This document shows, one piece after another, positions 36,432-49,163 of a stretch of 64,000 bases of DNA. A program made the position numbers and the translations under genes. This DNA comes from Purshia tridentata. Its lineage: Eukaryota; Streptophyta; Magnoliopsida; Rosales; Rosaceae. Numbering within the stretch: the stretch's first letter is position 1; every line of letters begins with the position of its first letter. The notes beneath the pieces are model-generated. The model did not search any database and had not been told where the DNA came from. It saw nothing but the letters and a program-made list of their open reading frames with translations. Location: positions 1 through 64,000 of the forward strand of contig QANT01005727.1 in NCBI GenBank assembly GCA_003254885.1. The letters run 5' to 3'.

Positions 36432-36838
36432 TAGCCAATATATAAGTGATGCTATAATTGTTACTGACAATCAATAATTATATAAATGTAGCTATGGTTG
36501 TTACTACTTGTCAGTAACAATATATAAGTAGGGGTTGTGAGGCTATAATTTTTATTCACAAACAGTAACAATATGTAAGTGATGTTATGATTGTTACTGA
36601 CACGCAGTAACAATATGTAAAGGGGGCTATGGTATGTTACTATTTGTCCGTAACAATATATAAGTGGGTTATGATTGTTACTGACTAGTAGTAACAACAT
36701 GTAAATAAGGCTATGATTGTTACTGCTTGTCAGAACAATATGTAAAGAGCTATGGTATTTGGTAACAATGTAAATGGTGCTATTGTTGTCAATAACAATA
36801 TATAAGTGGGTAATAAAATGCTACTGCCATTGTATGTA
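36432..36838. repeat. Diverged ~42-bp minisatellite, about ten units
   Basis: Units begin TAACAATATATAAGTG (or a close form such as TAACAATATGTAAAG), continue with GGCTATGATTGTTACTG, and end in TGTCAG or CACGCAG. Lengths cluster around 40-43 with two short units near the right end. Each full unit carries GTTACTG followed a few bases later by CAGTAAC at the next boundary, so neighbouring units can form small hairpins. Because the unit is close to 42 bases, the minus strand has a periodic open frame (about 14 residues per repeat) that I regard as a by-product. Confidence 0.8.
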
Positions 36839-37637
36839 AGTGGTGAGTTAATTTTGTGTTTTTTTTCAATATACAATTTTGGATGTATTTTTTTTAGTAT
36901 AAATTTAGTTCAATAACCTAAAAGTAAGAAGTCAACAACAACTGATAAGTTATAATAGTTCAATAGTAACATAATAAAATAATAAAATGTACATGAAAAG
37001 ACATAGTGGATTAAGTAGTAAGTTATAAGAATTTATTAATAAAATAAGGAATGGAACATGAAAAAGTAATGTCTATTAAGCTAGACTGTCAAAGAATAAT
37101 TGGTGGCAGTGTTGTAATTATATTTATTTTTAGTGACTTTTCTTTGCATGTCTTTGATCATTTTAAAAAGTAGGCCGACAAGGTTATGTACTTCCGTGTT
37201 TGGATTTAATAAACAGTTAAAGTATTCAAATGAACATATTAAAAAAAACCTTAATATAAAATATGAACGATTTTCGATATAAAACATGCAATACCAAGCG
37301 AGAATTTTAAATAAGGGGGTGAATGCGCATGTGAACTTCATGTATTGCCCTAATTTTTTAATTTTTACTTCTCGTAATTTTTCTAATATCATAAAAAACA
37401 AATTACGAGAGTGAGAAAAGAAAGGTATTATTTAATATTTTTTTCTGTAGACAAAAATTTATCTTTTAGAGGAGACACACCTAACCGGGAAGTCTCGGTC
37501 AGCAGCGAAACACAAGAAAAGTTGTCAGACGTCGGAGAACCTGATTCGAGTACTTTGGCCACCAAAATGACTCTCCACTTCTGAGGTTGGAAATCTTTAA
37601 CTCGTAACTCCTTTCTCTGCCTTTTTTTGGTTTCTGT

Positions 37638-37734
37638 TTTTTTTTAATTATTTTGTTTGTTTCTTCCTTCCTAATCTNCTGTTTTTTTTTTTAATTTTTT
37701 TTAATTATTTTGTTTGTTTCTTCCTTCCTAATCT
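37638..37734. repeat. 57-bp-offset duplication spanning an ambiguous base
   Basis: The string from poly-T through AATTATTTTG and TTCCTTCCTAATCT occurs at about 37638-37677 and again at 37695-37734. An N stands at 37678, directly after the first copy. This is what a small assembly or polishing fault at a poly-T run would leave, though a true duplication is possible. Confidence 0.75.
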
Positions 37735-38577
37735 GAGGATTCTGAGCAAATAATTCAAACAATAATATTCCTCAAAATCGGTCTTTTTACTTTCTCTCGT
37801 TCACTGTTCACAGGGAATACAAAATTCCCAGATTCTTGTTTTAAGATAGACAAAAAAACATAGTATTATTGTGTGTAGTAGCCGATTGAGTATGAGAAAA
37901 TACCGTAATTGAAAGTGTTACCATGTCGACAATTAGTCTCATACAATTGCAAGTGAAGTAATATGAATCAATTAGTAATCTTCTTGTTTATTTCTTGATT
38001 GTAAATTTGTGATTCTATCTTTTGATGCATAACATGAACATTTCATAATTGGTTTTGATTTAGCAGGATTTCTTGGCAACCTATTACAGACAGGAACTCC
38101 TGCCCATTTTCAGTTTCCTGTTGAAGAATGGTGTGTACACGATCCTCTTTATTCCTTTTCGTTTCATTACATTGTTGGTAAATATTGATGTGCTCATAAA
38201 GTTAATGCAGAAATTAATCTTGAAATTAGTTTACGTGTTGAAGTTTTTCTTTCCAATGAAGACCAATTTGAGAACATAATGACTTGAGGTTGTAGAATAC
38301 AATTGGGAATAAGAGTACCAAAAAAGTAAGTGGTCATATCTGAAGCCATTGAAATATGGGTTTTGATGCTGAGTTGCATTTTGGATTTTCGATCAATTTG
38401 TGCATGAAGATTAATTTTCTACCTGTCTATTGTAATTTCTTTGGAGAAATTGCATCTAACTTAAAGAAAAGAAAGGATTGTTGTAATTGTCAGGTTACTG
38501 TTATTCCACAGCTTTATACTTGATTCATTAGTGAAAAAAACTGTACACCTGATTTATTTATTTATTTATTCCAGGCC

Positions 38578-39822
38578 ATGTATATCCGTGTTAAGCGTAG
38601 GAAGACAACTTACTTTATCCCGTGTGAGCCAACTGAGAAAATTTTAGAAATTAAGCAGAAATTGCATAATCTTATTGATCAACCAGTAAATGATCAGCGT
38701 TTGATCCTAGTCAGTACTGGGGAAGTACTGGAAGATTCAAAGACATTGGCAGATCAGAAGGTACCGAACAAAATTACATTTCTTTTTACTTGATTATCAT
38801 AGTTCATTTCTCTCTTTCTGGGGGTGGGCGGGCGGGACTTGAACTTAGAGATTCATCACTACTAATTTTTACAACTTTAGTTACTGATCAATGAGCTCTA
38901 AATGTGTTGATGCCTTCAATCATTGACATGATTCTTTTCACTTTTTTTTCAGGTTGAAAATGACGCCGTTGTGGCACTGACCTTGAGAAAAGGTTGATTC
39001 TCTTATCCTTTTCTTTTTGTATCTACACATAGACAATGGACTTTAGTTTCTATTGCAATAAAAAAGTTCAACATGATAAGTATTGCATGCCTTTGTACTT
39101 TCTTTGTTGCTCTCTCTAGTTTTTGGTCTGAGCTGGGGTATGTGAGTCTTATCCTGAACTTCTTACAGGAGTTGCCCATGGACCTTATGGTTTGGAGGGG
39201 TGCTCTTACTTATGACTTGGGTTATGGATCTTATCCTTATTTCAGCAGTGTTTGAGGCCCATTTCGATTTAGTCAGTTTTTTCATGTTCTGGTGAAGTTA
39301 AATTTTCTAAGTGAAATTAGCTTTCATACGCTTATTATAAGTTCTTTAATGGCGATTGAGAATGTGTGCTTCTCTGTTTTAGCAAACAGGTCCGAGTGTT
39401 GGCCTGTAGTATTGATAGGGTGGACTACTTGTTGCTAGTTTGTGGTAATATACAGTGATATGCTTTGAAAGTTAAACAAGGACCTAGGATCAACATGTTT
39501 GCTAACCCTTGAGGACTACATAATGCAACTTAAAGCAAGATGATACCTTATGGGGAACATGAACAAGTTCCTCAGTCCTACACTGGAGTGGAAATAATAT
39601 CTGCATTGCGAAGATGATATGTGCACTCCCCTACTTTATTCACCCTACTTGTATTATTCTTGAAAGTTAATGGGAAGTACTTTAACTTAGATTGTGTATT
39701 GTACGTTTTATATAATGTTATTTTCTCCATTGCTTGCAGATGATAATGAGTTTGAAGAGGTCAACATTGTACAACCAGATGACTTCTACCAGTCTCGTGA
39801 TGCTGATGTAGGCAATTGGTGA
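38578..39822 (+). CDS. Elongin-B-like ubiquitin-fold protein
   Basis: Three coding exons, 38578-38760, 38953-38992 and 39740-39822; 101 residues. The start codon follows an acceptor (CCAG|GCCATG), so the 5' UTR is spliced; 38067-38130 is a candidate noncoding exon. MYIRVKRRKTTYFI, DQRLILVSTGEVLEDSKTLADQ and VALTLRKDDNEFEEVNI follow the layout of elongin B: an N-terminal ubiquitin-like fold with an R-x-K-T-T-x-F strand, then a short acidic tail. Animal elongin B pairs with elongin C in cullin-RING ligases and the elongin complex. The plant homologue (recalled as At5g57860-like) is little studied; role inferred. It ends DADVGNW. Confidence 0.8.
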
Positions 39823-40323
39823 AGTTGGAAACCTTCATCAAAGCTTAACTGGCGGCAAGCCTGCAACATATCAAGTTTGGACCTAGCCATCCACCCCACC
39901 TGCGGCGGCCATCTGCTTATACTGTTTCCTGCTGGTGCTGCAGATATTTTTTGGACAATTATTTCCAAAGAAGAATTCAGTTCAAATCTTGTAGATGATT
40001 TTACCCATGATTTTAATGAAACTTTGTTGAAATTGACCATATGGCTACTATTTTTCTGTATAATATGAATAAAAAAATTTGAAATTTAAGTTAAAGTCTT
40101 GGGGAACACTTTTTCTACCGTGAACTATAAGCTCAAATAACATAAAAAAGGCAGCTTAATACCTTGAGTGGTGAATAGAATTACTTGGTAAAAAATTATG
40201 TGACACAGAAAACGACATGCCGTATTAAGAAATTTGCCATTTAAATAGAAAGAAAACCGTTGTTTCTTATCTGAAACTGAGAAGACAGAAGCGCGAGACT
40301 TCCCTCCTCCTCGGTCATTAGCT
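39823..40323. other. Elongin-B-like 3' UTR and PDE327 promoter
   Basis: Compact 500-bp spacer between two plus-strand genes. It holds the upstream 3' UTR and, from about 40080, the promoter and leader of the FAD oxidoreductase. No further feature is supported. Confidence 0.5.
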
Positions 40324-43300
40324 ATGTCCCTCCTTCCCTCCAAGTTTGAGGTCTTCCACCCTCCAAACAATATGCCTATCCGTATAGTCCCTTACCATCG
40401 CCCCCAAACACTCCGTGTCCTTTGCGCCAAGAGGGCCGGCAAGCAGAGGTACCCATCGGAGAGGAAGGAGCTCAGATTGAAGCACAAGGAAATCGTACGG
40501 GACTTGAAGAACAAGCACGAGGGCATTTGGAGGCTTTCCAAGCTCGGAGTTCCGGTCCACAAGGACCCTGGAAAAGATTTTCTCGGCGTCTCCGAGGGCT
40601 TGCTTGAACAGATTGCCAAAGTGCTTGAGTTTCCGGTAATTCATTCGGGTTTTACTACTTCTACTTGTGTCTGTCTATGTGACTGCAGCATTTCTACAAA
40701 TGAATTGTGTTGTTGCAGTATTTTTTATATTATTCATCTCTTGTTTCCACTCTTTCAGGTTCCTTCAATGCTGCCATTGGAGGCATTCACAGTGGTTCGG
40801 AAATCTTTTGATGCAAGGAAGGTATTGTGTGTTGCGTATGGCAATTGTTTCCGTTAGAGTTTAGAAAGTGAAGTATTATACAAAAATGGCTAATTTCAAT
40901 TTGGTTACCCGACAATTAAATTGATGTGCCTTTTCTGTTCCCCTTAATTGTAGAGGCTGAAGGAGCCCAAATTCGTACACATAGTGGAAATGGATGTCGA
41001 CAAACTTCTGAGTCTAGAGCCTCGTGCTTGGGACTTCATATCTCAGTTGGAGCCTAAAGTTGGACTGGTAGAACACATGCCTCAAGCAAAAAATTCCGGA
41101 AACTTGATCAGTATTATACATGACTTCAAAAAAGTACATCAAGTTACAGTTTCAAGAGAAGGTGGAGATAACATGAAAAATGGGTCCCAAGAATCATACA
41201 CGTATCTAGCGGCTATAAAACCAAAAATTGCAGTAGTGGGTAGTGGACCAGCAGGGTTGTTTGCCTCCCTTGTTCTTGCGGAATTTGGTGCAGATGTCAC
41301 GTTATTAGAAAGAGGTCAGCCCGTTGAACAGAGGGGGCGTGACATTGGTGCTTTGGTTGTCCGCCGGATGTTGCAAACGGAAAGCAATTTTTGCTTTGGG
41401 GAGGTTATACTTCTAACTTGATTCACCTTGTGCTCTTACTTATCGCTGTTATCTTGCCTCAATAAATCATGTGCCATTATGTTGTACTACATACATACAT
41501 ACATATATTTACCATTGAGTCATTTATCAAGGACTTATTCATGGCAGGGTGGTGCAGGTACCTGGAGTGATGGAAAGCTGGTGACTAGAATTGGAAGAAA
41601 CAGTGGCAGTGTTTTGGCGGTCAGAACTGTTCTCTATTCTTTTGGTTTCTCTTTGTGTAATTGGACTATCAAATACAGAGCTGTCAAGGCATGAATTATA
41701 ATAGACAACATAGCTTTCAGAGAAAAACTTTTGAAGTTTTTCTAACAATAATCTTTAACATTTACAAGATACAAGAGACATAATGCATACAGATGTACAC
41801 ACACATACACAGAGGCTGGTTTCTCTTAATTAGGAACCCACGCTCTTTTGGTATTCTTGGAAATTACGGTGTGGGAATATTTTTTATTTTAATAGATAGG
41901 TCATACTTGGGTCATTTATTGATAATTATTTTTTTCATGGATGAGTTGTTTTACTCTAAAAATATAGTAATCATGTATTTTGCAGGCAAGTGCATCATTT
42001 AGCCTTTACCCAACCATTATGTGGATTGATTCAGATTTATTTACTCCTCAGGTTATGGAAACTTTAGTTCACTTTGGAGCTCCAGAAGGAATCTTGGTTG
42101 ACGGAAAGCCTCATTTGGGAACTGATAGATTAGTTCCATTACTTCGCAATTTCCGGCAACATCTACAAAAGCTGGGTGTGAGTGGCACATGTATTTTCTA
42201 GCTACATCAAATACATATTATTAGATTTATGTTTATTACTTCTTACATTTCCTAGATTTTTTATAATTGTTTATTGACATGCTCAGGTTACCATCAAGTT
42301 TGGGACAAGGGTAGACGATCTCCTTGTAGATAATGCACAAGTTGTGGGTGTCAAGGTTTCTGATTCAGTTGACAGGTTGCACTCTAATAGCCAGAGATGG
42401 GGATACGATGCTGTTGTTATGGCTGTTGGGCATTCTGCACGCGATTTTTATCAAATGCTTCTATCTCATAATGTGGACTTGGTCCCGAAAGATTTTGCTG
42501 TGAGTTACTTTCTTCCCCTTTCATTTGGATTATTCAAAGAAACTTTGTTGTCTAAGTTTGTATCTAGGGATGCAGGAATCCTCCACATCAGCTAGCCAGT
42601 GTAACCAAAATCACTTCGGATACCGTACCTTTCAGAAATTTCTGACGCTAGTATTATGTTCAAAGATCACTCTAGATTAGCATGTACAGTTAGTGAGTCA
42701 AGGACATAATTAATATCATTAAATATAGTGTAGTTGGAGAAGTGAATGTAAGAAAGGGAAGCTGTTTTTGATATGGTTTGTCTGTTGGAAGAAAAAATTT
42801 ATACATATGCTGAACGGACCATTAAGATGCTAACTTTTCATTTTTGTTCTTAGAAATCGTATTGGTGTGAAGTCACATTCGTTGGTATTATTAGTTGTAG
42901 TGCTTGAGCTTGTGAATGCTTTGTTAACTTGATAAAAACTTAAAATGCCTGAACAGGTTGGTTTGCGGATTGAGCATTCTCAAGAAGTAGTAAACAGCTT
43001 ACAGGTTGTTACACTGTCAGCTTCATTTGAAAATTTTGAATGTATTGTTATTAGGCTAAGTAAATTCTTTGATTGCTATTGTAATTATTTATTGGTTTTT
43101 TCTTTATTACAAATGAAGTATTCTGGATTGGCAACTGAGGTTCACAGAGGACGTGGTAAAGTACCAGTGGCAGATTACAAGGTTGCCAAGTATGTAAGTA
43201 GAGAGGATGGGGATGCACCTTTGCGAGCAACAAGTCGTAGCTGCTATTCCTTCTGTATGTGTCCTGGTGGTCAGGTACTTTTTTCTGTTTTTGAATTTCT

Positions 43301-44787
43301 TGAAGAGCGTATTGTTATTTTTATTTCACCTGACAGGGCAATGCTTTGACTTCTTAATGCACCAAATAAAGCAAATTTTCCTTTGTTAAGAATCATCCAA
43401 TAATGGGTTTCCTCCTAGTTGTAGAGGTAGAACCATATTTGCATTGTAAATTTTCAGCGAAGAATGATTGTCTAGATGTATCAATTACACATAATTGATG
43501 TGAAGATGCAAGGAGTCATCATTAATGATGATGGGTCCACCTGTAACACTGGATGGAGTCACTAAGATAGTATTTGCAGGTTGTTCTTACTAGTACAAAT
43601 CCATCTGAAATCTGTATTAATGGGATGTCATTTTCTCGACGTGCATCAAAGTGGGCAAATGCTGCACTTGTTGTGACTGTCTCAACAAAAGATTTCGATG
43701 CATTGAATCTCCATGGACCTCTTGCGGGGGTTGAGTTTCAGGTACTTGTTTTTTTTTTTGGTAAACTTTCCCATTCGTATTCATATCTCTGATGTTCTTT
43801 TGTTTTATTTTATTTTATTTTTCCTATTCCTTTATTTCCTTACCAGCTTGTTGTTATAACCCAATGCAACTTTGAAATTGGCCATAGGACCCCTCTTTAA
43901 GCTCATATCTTATTCGCCATATGCTAATGTCATAGAACATGCATGAAGGGATCTTTTAGCCTGGTTGGACATTCATCTTTACAGCTAAAGTATAACAGCA
44001 TTAAACATTTTCTAATGTTATTTTAGAGGGAGTTCGAGCAAAGAGCAGCTAAAATGGGAGGGGGAAATTTTGTAGTGCCTGTGCAGACAGTTACAGATTT
44101 TCTGGACAATAAGTTATCAGGTAGGATTGTTATGCCATTTCTGATTTGTTTGCCATCATCTGTTCATCAAGCTAAGCTTGACTTGTTTTTCCAGTAACAT
44201 CTGTGCCACCATCAAGTTACCGATTAGGAGTGAAGGCAGCAAGTCTCCATGAGTTATTCCCCATGCATATAACACAGACTTTACAGCATTCAATCTCAAC
44301 ATTTGACAAAGAGGTTTTATTTTTCTTCTCTTGTTATTATTAAGTCTCTTTACATTTAAGATGAATGCACAAATGAGTACTAATGAACTTTGCTTGTCTC
44401 GGACTTTGGAGCCCTCAGTTACCAGGTTTTATAACTAAAGAGGCCCTTCTTCACGGAGTGGAGGTAATCCCAGTAATATATATATATATAAGAATTCTAG
44501 TTTATCTATGTCGGTATCTTAAGCAATTGTCAAATCAATTAATTTTCTTCCAGACTAGGACCAGCTCTCCGATCCAAATTCCCCGCAGCAATGACACGTA
44601 CGAGAGCACATCGTTAAAAGGTCTCTACCCTGTTGGCGAAGGAGCAGGTTATGCTGGAGGGATTGTAAGTGCAGCTGTGGATGGCATGTATGCTGGTTTT
44701 GCAGTGGCAAAGAATTTTGGTCTGTGTGATATCGGCATAGAGTCAATTTTGGGCAAGGCTCGGAGTGCTGGATTTTTGGAGTACTAG
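40324..44787 (+). CDS. PDE327: FAD-dependent oxidoreductase PDE327 (At4g30720-like)
   Basis: Thirteen exons: 40324-40635, 40759-40821, 40954-41403, 41548-41619, 42052-42177, 42287-42499, 42957-43004, 43119-43274, 43580-43741, 44027-44120, 44195-44313, 44419-44463, 44554-44787; 697 residues. The dinucleotide fold KIAVVGSGPAGLFASLVL has GxGxxG at 221-226, followed by the glutamate of TLLERG that binds the FAD ribose. GGAGTWSDGKLVTRIG and the C-terminal YPVGEGAGYAGGIVSAAVDG match the COG2509-type FAD dehydrogenases shared with bacteria. The ~125-residue N-terminus carries basic and Ser/Pro-containing sequence, with a poorly resolved plastid signal. Mutants of the Arabidopsis gene are pigment-defective; substrate unknown. 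Neighbour order PDE327-QWRF8-PPR equals At4g30720-710-700. Confidence 0.88.
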
Positions 44788-46654
44788 AAGAGTTTTTGGT
44801 GTTTCTTCAAGTTGGTTCCATGTGCTCTCACAACACAAGCTCAGTTATCTGATAAAAAAAAAAAGAAAAAAAAAGGACAGGCCCAAATAGAAAAATGGGG
44901 CAAATATCGGCCCAAATATAACACATGGCGTGAAAACTGTCCGTAAGCAGGAAAATGGGCCCAAACCAGCCCAATATCAGAAAATGGGTCGAACCTTGGC
45001 CTTTAAACACATACTCTCTGGAGTGGTGGGTGGCCGGAGTCACCGACCTTAGACATGATATGATTATGCAGTCAAAGGCTAACATATATGCCAGGGTTCC
45101 AAGTTCTTCACTTGTAGAGTAATACATGCTTGTGTTTTCGTAAATATCAATTGATGTTTAAGTATGAGATATCAAGCTGATATTATTCAAGTAACAGTCT
45201 GATCTGACAAATGATATATATGTTTTCTTCATGCGAATATCTTAGAAAACCAATGACAAGGTTCCATCGTAAAAACTCTTCATCTATCAGCGCATATAAG
45301 TAGCATAACTTATTCAAGAAACGGATTTTAGCATATAAACAGAGAGCACCTCTAAAAGCAATATAGGAACAAAATCATCCATCTGAATTCTTTGTATCCA
45401 ATATTATTTAATTGAACCATTTAAATGGATATTATTATTATTACCCACATGGGGGACACACAGTCACAAGTTAGGACAATTACAAGTTTTTTTTTTCTTA
45501 GAATGAAGAGTTCTTTGAAGCTTTAAAAAATAGATATGTTGGACTGGGACTAGGACTTTGAAGGTGCATGGCATATGACAAATGGCATGGGTTTGATTCG
45601 CCATGATTGCATGTATACTTGTCATTATATTCCATCACATGAGAGCCCATCATTTGGTCTTTATCAGGTTAATTCATGAAGAAATTTTGGCTGAATCTGC
45701 AGTTCTATCCATTATTTCTCATAATCAATGCATAATTGTTAAGCATTTGAAATTATATTTTGTAGTGAAAACTAATGAATAAACAAGCAAAATTATCCCA
45801 CTCGTTTAATTGGTTTTTATCTAAATGATGTTTACGTGTAGATGGTTCATTGTCAACCATTATTAATGTGATTATTAGAGTGAATCCCTACACATGACTG
45901 TAATAAGAAAAACTCAACTAAGAATGATCACGAAATTAGAAAAATTCAATCTCAAAAATGAAAACAAAAATATAATTTTCTCTGTTTTCATGATAATCAT
46001 ATTACATTATGCAGATATTATGATAATTGTTTTGGGAGTATCCTCCAAACATTGTTTCTGACCCATTGTTTTCCGCTTGGAGGAGAAAAAGATCGATAAG
46101 AACAATATTAATTAATTAATTCAGAAAAAAAAGCAAGATGGACCAATACAGACAATATGGGAAGAATATAATTGGTAGGCCCAAAGAGATATGTGACAAA
46201 CTGACAAAGGTCCATAGTTTTTAACTTCCAATCAGACAGTTGCACAACATATGATGTGTCCAAATTAATTATCACGAAGACAATTCTGCAAGGCAGTTTT
46301 TGCCTCAAACTTCATAGTTTGAGATACATTGCATTTGCCTTAGAAATTATCATCAAATAGTTAATGTTAATTAAATGGTGATGGAGAATTGATAACTGAA
46401 TTACAATTATAATAAGTTAAATGGTTGGATTTTTTCTAGTATAACCCAAATATCATAAACACGATTGGGGACTGTCTTTGTGACTCAAATTCGAAGTAAT
46501 GTGAGAAATTGGAACTCTGACCGTGAATGTGAGTATTTCCACTGCTTCCATTGATTTCTGTAGGACCAAAAACTACACTTTCCAGGGTTCTTCCAAGCTG
46601 TAAATGGGCCTTAACTTTCGGCTAAAGCAGAGCTACTGACAGCATTTTTCTGTA

Positions 46655-46703
46655 GGACTATATAATTAAAACATCAAAACATCAAAAGGGACTATATAAT
46701 TAA
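46655..46703. repeat. Micro-insertion with 15-bp duplication
   Basis: GGACTATATAATTAA at 46655-46669 recurs exactly at 46689-46703. The 19 bases between are AACATCAAAACATCAAAAG, itself an internal doubling of ACATCAAA. It lacks a long A-run, so it may instead reflect filler-DNA repair; the flanking duplication is otherwise like the A-tailed cases. Confidence 0.65.
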
Positions 46704-48984
46704 TGGCTCTCATACCTAACAAGAAAGGACATGGAACCAACATATAAAGAGGGAATGAGGAACTAATGTCTGATGGAAAATTTTCTGTCTTTTGGGGTGA
46801 TAGTTCGAACTCGAGTATATAAGGGGAGTTTTGTTCTCGGTCAATTAGATTAACTTCAATTCACCGTCTTTTGAAATAGTAGAGGAGAGAAAATAAAGAT
46901 ATAATCTTTTTTAATGTATTCTTGGATATTATTACACACACACGCATCAGTGATGGTCTTGTTAGCTTTACTCAAAATTATGCATGCCCTGATAAGACAC
47001 TTTTCATATTGGTCTGTTTCCAATATAGATGCTACCGCATATGCAATTCTATTTCAATCCAATCAACCCCATAAATGCAAGTAGAACATATAAAAGTCAT
47101 TGTAAGAACCATGCATTAAGATTGGCTTATCCTCCAGCCTGTTCTGGTTAGACCACTCTGTTATTTTAAAGTGAAAGTGTGAAACTTTTTCTACTTTTCT
47201 TTTTCTTGTTGATTTCTAGCATAGAAAGTGATAAGCTATTTACCATTAAGTAAATGTCCTACTAGTCTTTGCCTTTTGGTAGGCTACAAGAAACCAAATA
47301 TTTCTTCCCAAAACTTGATGCTTTTGGACAACAAGAAACAAACAAAACAGAATTGCTTCCTACTTCTTAGGAGAGAGAAGAGAACATAATTTTGTTGGTC
47401 TGCGGCCGTCCCAAAGTCTTTGATTTGTTGTGGAGGGTCAGGTCAAGGTCTCAAATACCAAATCATAACAATTCCAGCACCTATTCTTTGAAAGTAATCC
47501 ACAATTATCTTTCACTCTCACAAAACCTTAACATATCCAAAATAAGATGTGACTAAGCTTTCTTTTTGTATGGTTGGGCTTAAAATGATGCAACATATTA
47601 GCTAGCTTTGGCTCTTTCGGGTTTTATATATGCCAATCCAATCATGATGGATGACTTGGATGTTTTATTTGAGTGCAATTTAGGTGATGAATTTCAATAT
47701 TGTCTATTGTTTGGTGTATTACAGTTGACTGTGTGATACATTCATCAATTGCTTGCGAGATGAAACATCTTAATCTAACTTTCACCAACCTCTCTCTCAA
47801 TTCTTGCAAATACCCAGAAATACTTTTCAGTCATTATCTCTTTTAAGGCCATTCGATCAGTTACATTTTGCTAAGCAGCTGTTACTTTCTTCTTTTTGTT
47901 TTTTCAAGAAAAAATGATAAACCTCAACTCTGGGGTAGCTTATTTTGAGAAAGTTGGTGTAGATTTCAATATCTAATCATTAATTCTTCAATTCTATCAC
48001 ATCCCTTGACCATTTGTAGCTTAACAACCAAAGTATAATTATATCCATGTGTTGGCGCTTGGCACAACTCATAAGTTTTCAATAACCTTAGTTGGTGAGA
48101 TTTGAGTTGCCACAAATGTAAGTTTTAATTGTAATTACCATGATACAACTTTCAGTTAGTTTAAGTTATCTAAATATAAGAGCTAGCATAATGCATTAAT
48201 GATAATAAACTGATATATTAACAAGGTTTCAGTTACAGCATCACATCAAGACATTAGGATTTGTACCAGAGTTGGACCTCAATCAAGTCTTTTATTAATT
48301 CATAAAATTGTACATTTTTCCCCTAAATGCAGGTAGAACGAAACTGTCCAATTAACTGCTAATGGGGATTTAAAGCATAAGTAACATGTAGCATTAATTA
48401 TAAGCAAAATGTTCCTATATACTTTACATATGGTTGAATGTTGAGATATATATACTGTTAATTAAGTTGATATCACGTGGAAAAATTTTTTATTTTAATT
48501 AACCATCTAATCAAATTGATTATTTAATAATAGAACATAGATATGACTTCTGATTATTTTTTGTTGTAAAAAGTGAATTTTCATCAAGTTATATGTTTGC
48601 ATTTAGATACTTCTTCAACTTTAAATTCTTAATGTTTACTGCTTAGTGTGACATAATAAATTTCCAAAAGGATTCATACATTCAAACATGTAATTTAAAA
48701 AAATATGATTAAATTAAAGCCATGACAACAAAATTGTATCCAGAAGCTTCCTTTGTTATTTTTTATTTTTTTTTATTTTAAGATTTGACTAATTGTCTCC
48801 AATTGCTTGAGAAGAGAAACGCGCCAATAAGTAAAGCTTACCGAGTAGGTGGCGCGAAACTAACGTCCTCTCACAGTCCCTCCCTCCCTCCCCACTGTAA
48901 CCGTTTCTTCGCACTTTATTTTATTAAAATATTTCAAACAACTTTTCCATAAGAAAAACTAATTATAATTAGTTCCTCAAATAC

Positions 48985-49163
48985 ATAGCTTTCCTCTCTC
49001 TCTCTCTCTGCTTCACAGACTCCCGCCGGAGAAAAGACCTCTCTTCTCCGATCAGCGTCCGGTGAAACCCCTCCGTTTCAGGCGACACCTCTCAGCCACC
49101 ACCGTGAGTCGGGATGTTGTGAGTCGAATTCGCACAGAGATCAAAGTAAAATCATTCGGATTG
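48985..49163 (+). other. Candidate 5' noncoding exon
   Basis: A CT microsatellite is followed by a GC-richer stretch (CCGCCGG, GATCAGCGTCCGG) and a good donor at 49163 (TTG|GTGAGT), a typical plant 5' UTR exon. The nearest plus-strand coding start is QWRF8 at 51032, which would need a ~1.8-kb leader intron. Linkage is unproven; an independent transcript is possible. Confidence 0.35.

Larger units (their letters stand above)
32953..38577. other. Repeat-rich spacer between divergent genes
   Basis: About 5.6 kb between the calcineurin-B-like start and the elongin-B-like start. It contains the former's promoter, patches of the AAATTTCGA type at about 33380-33425 and 34530-34550, a pyrimidine tract (33917-34205), a foldback element (35221-35421), a 42-bp minisatellite (36432-36838), an ambiguous base with a 57-bp offset duplication (37638-37734), and probable 5' noncoding exons of the next gene. 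The Lys/Arg/Glu-rich and Phe-rich frames here are low-complexity artefacts. Confidence 0.6.

Noticed and set aside
36461-36700. Minus-strand periodic frame (LLLVSNNHN-type repeats)
   Set aside because: It follows directly from the 42-bp minisatellite and has no sign of a promoter or splice sites.
43749-43775. T-run followed by GGTAAAC in a PDE327 intron, resembling the inverted core
   Set aside because: No flanking duplication could be found on either side, so it is not counted with the set. The T-run at 23330-23350 was dropped for the same reason.
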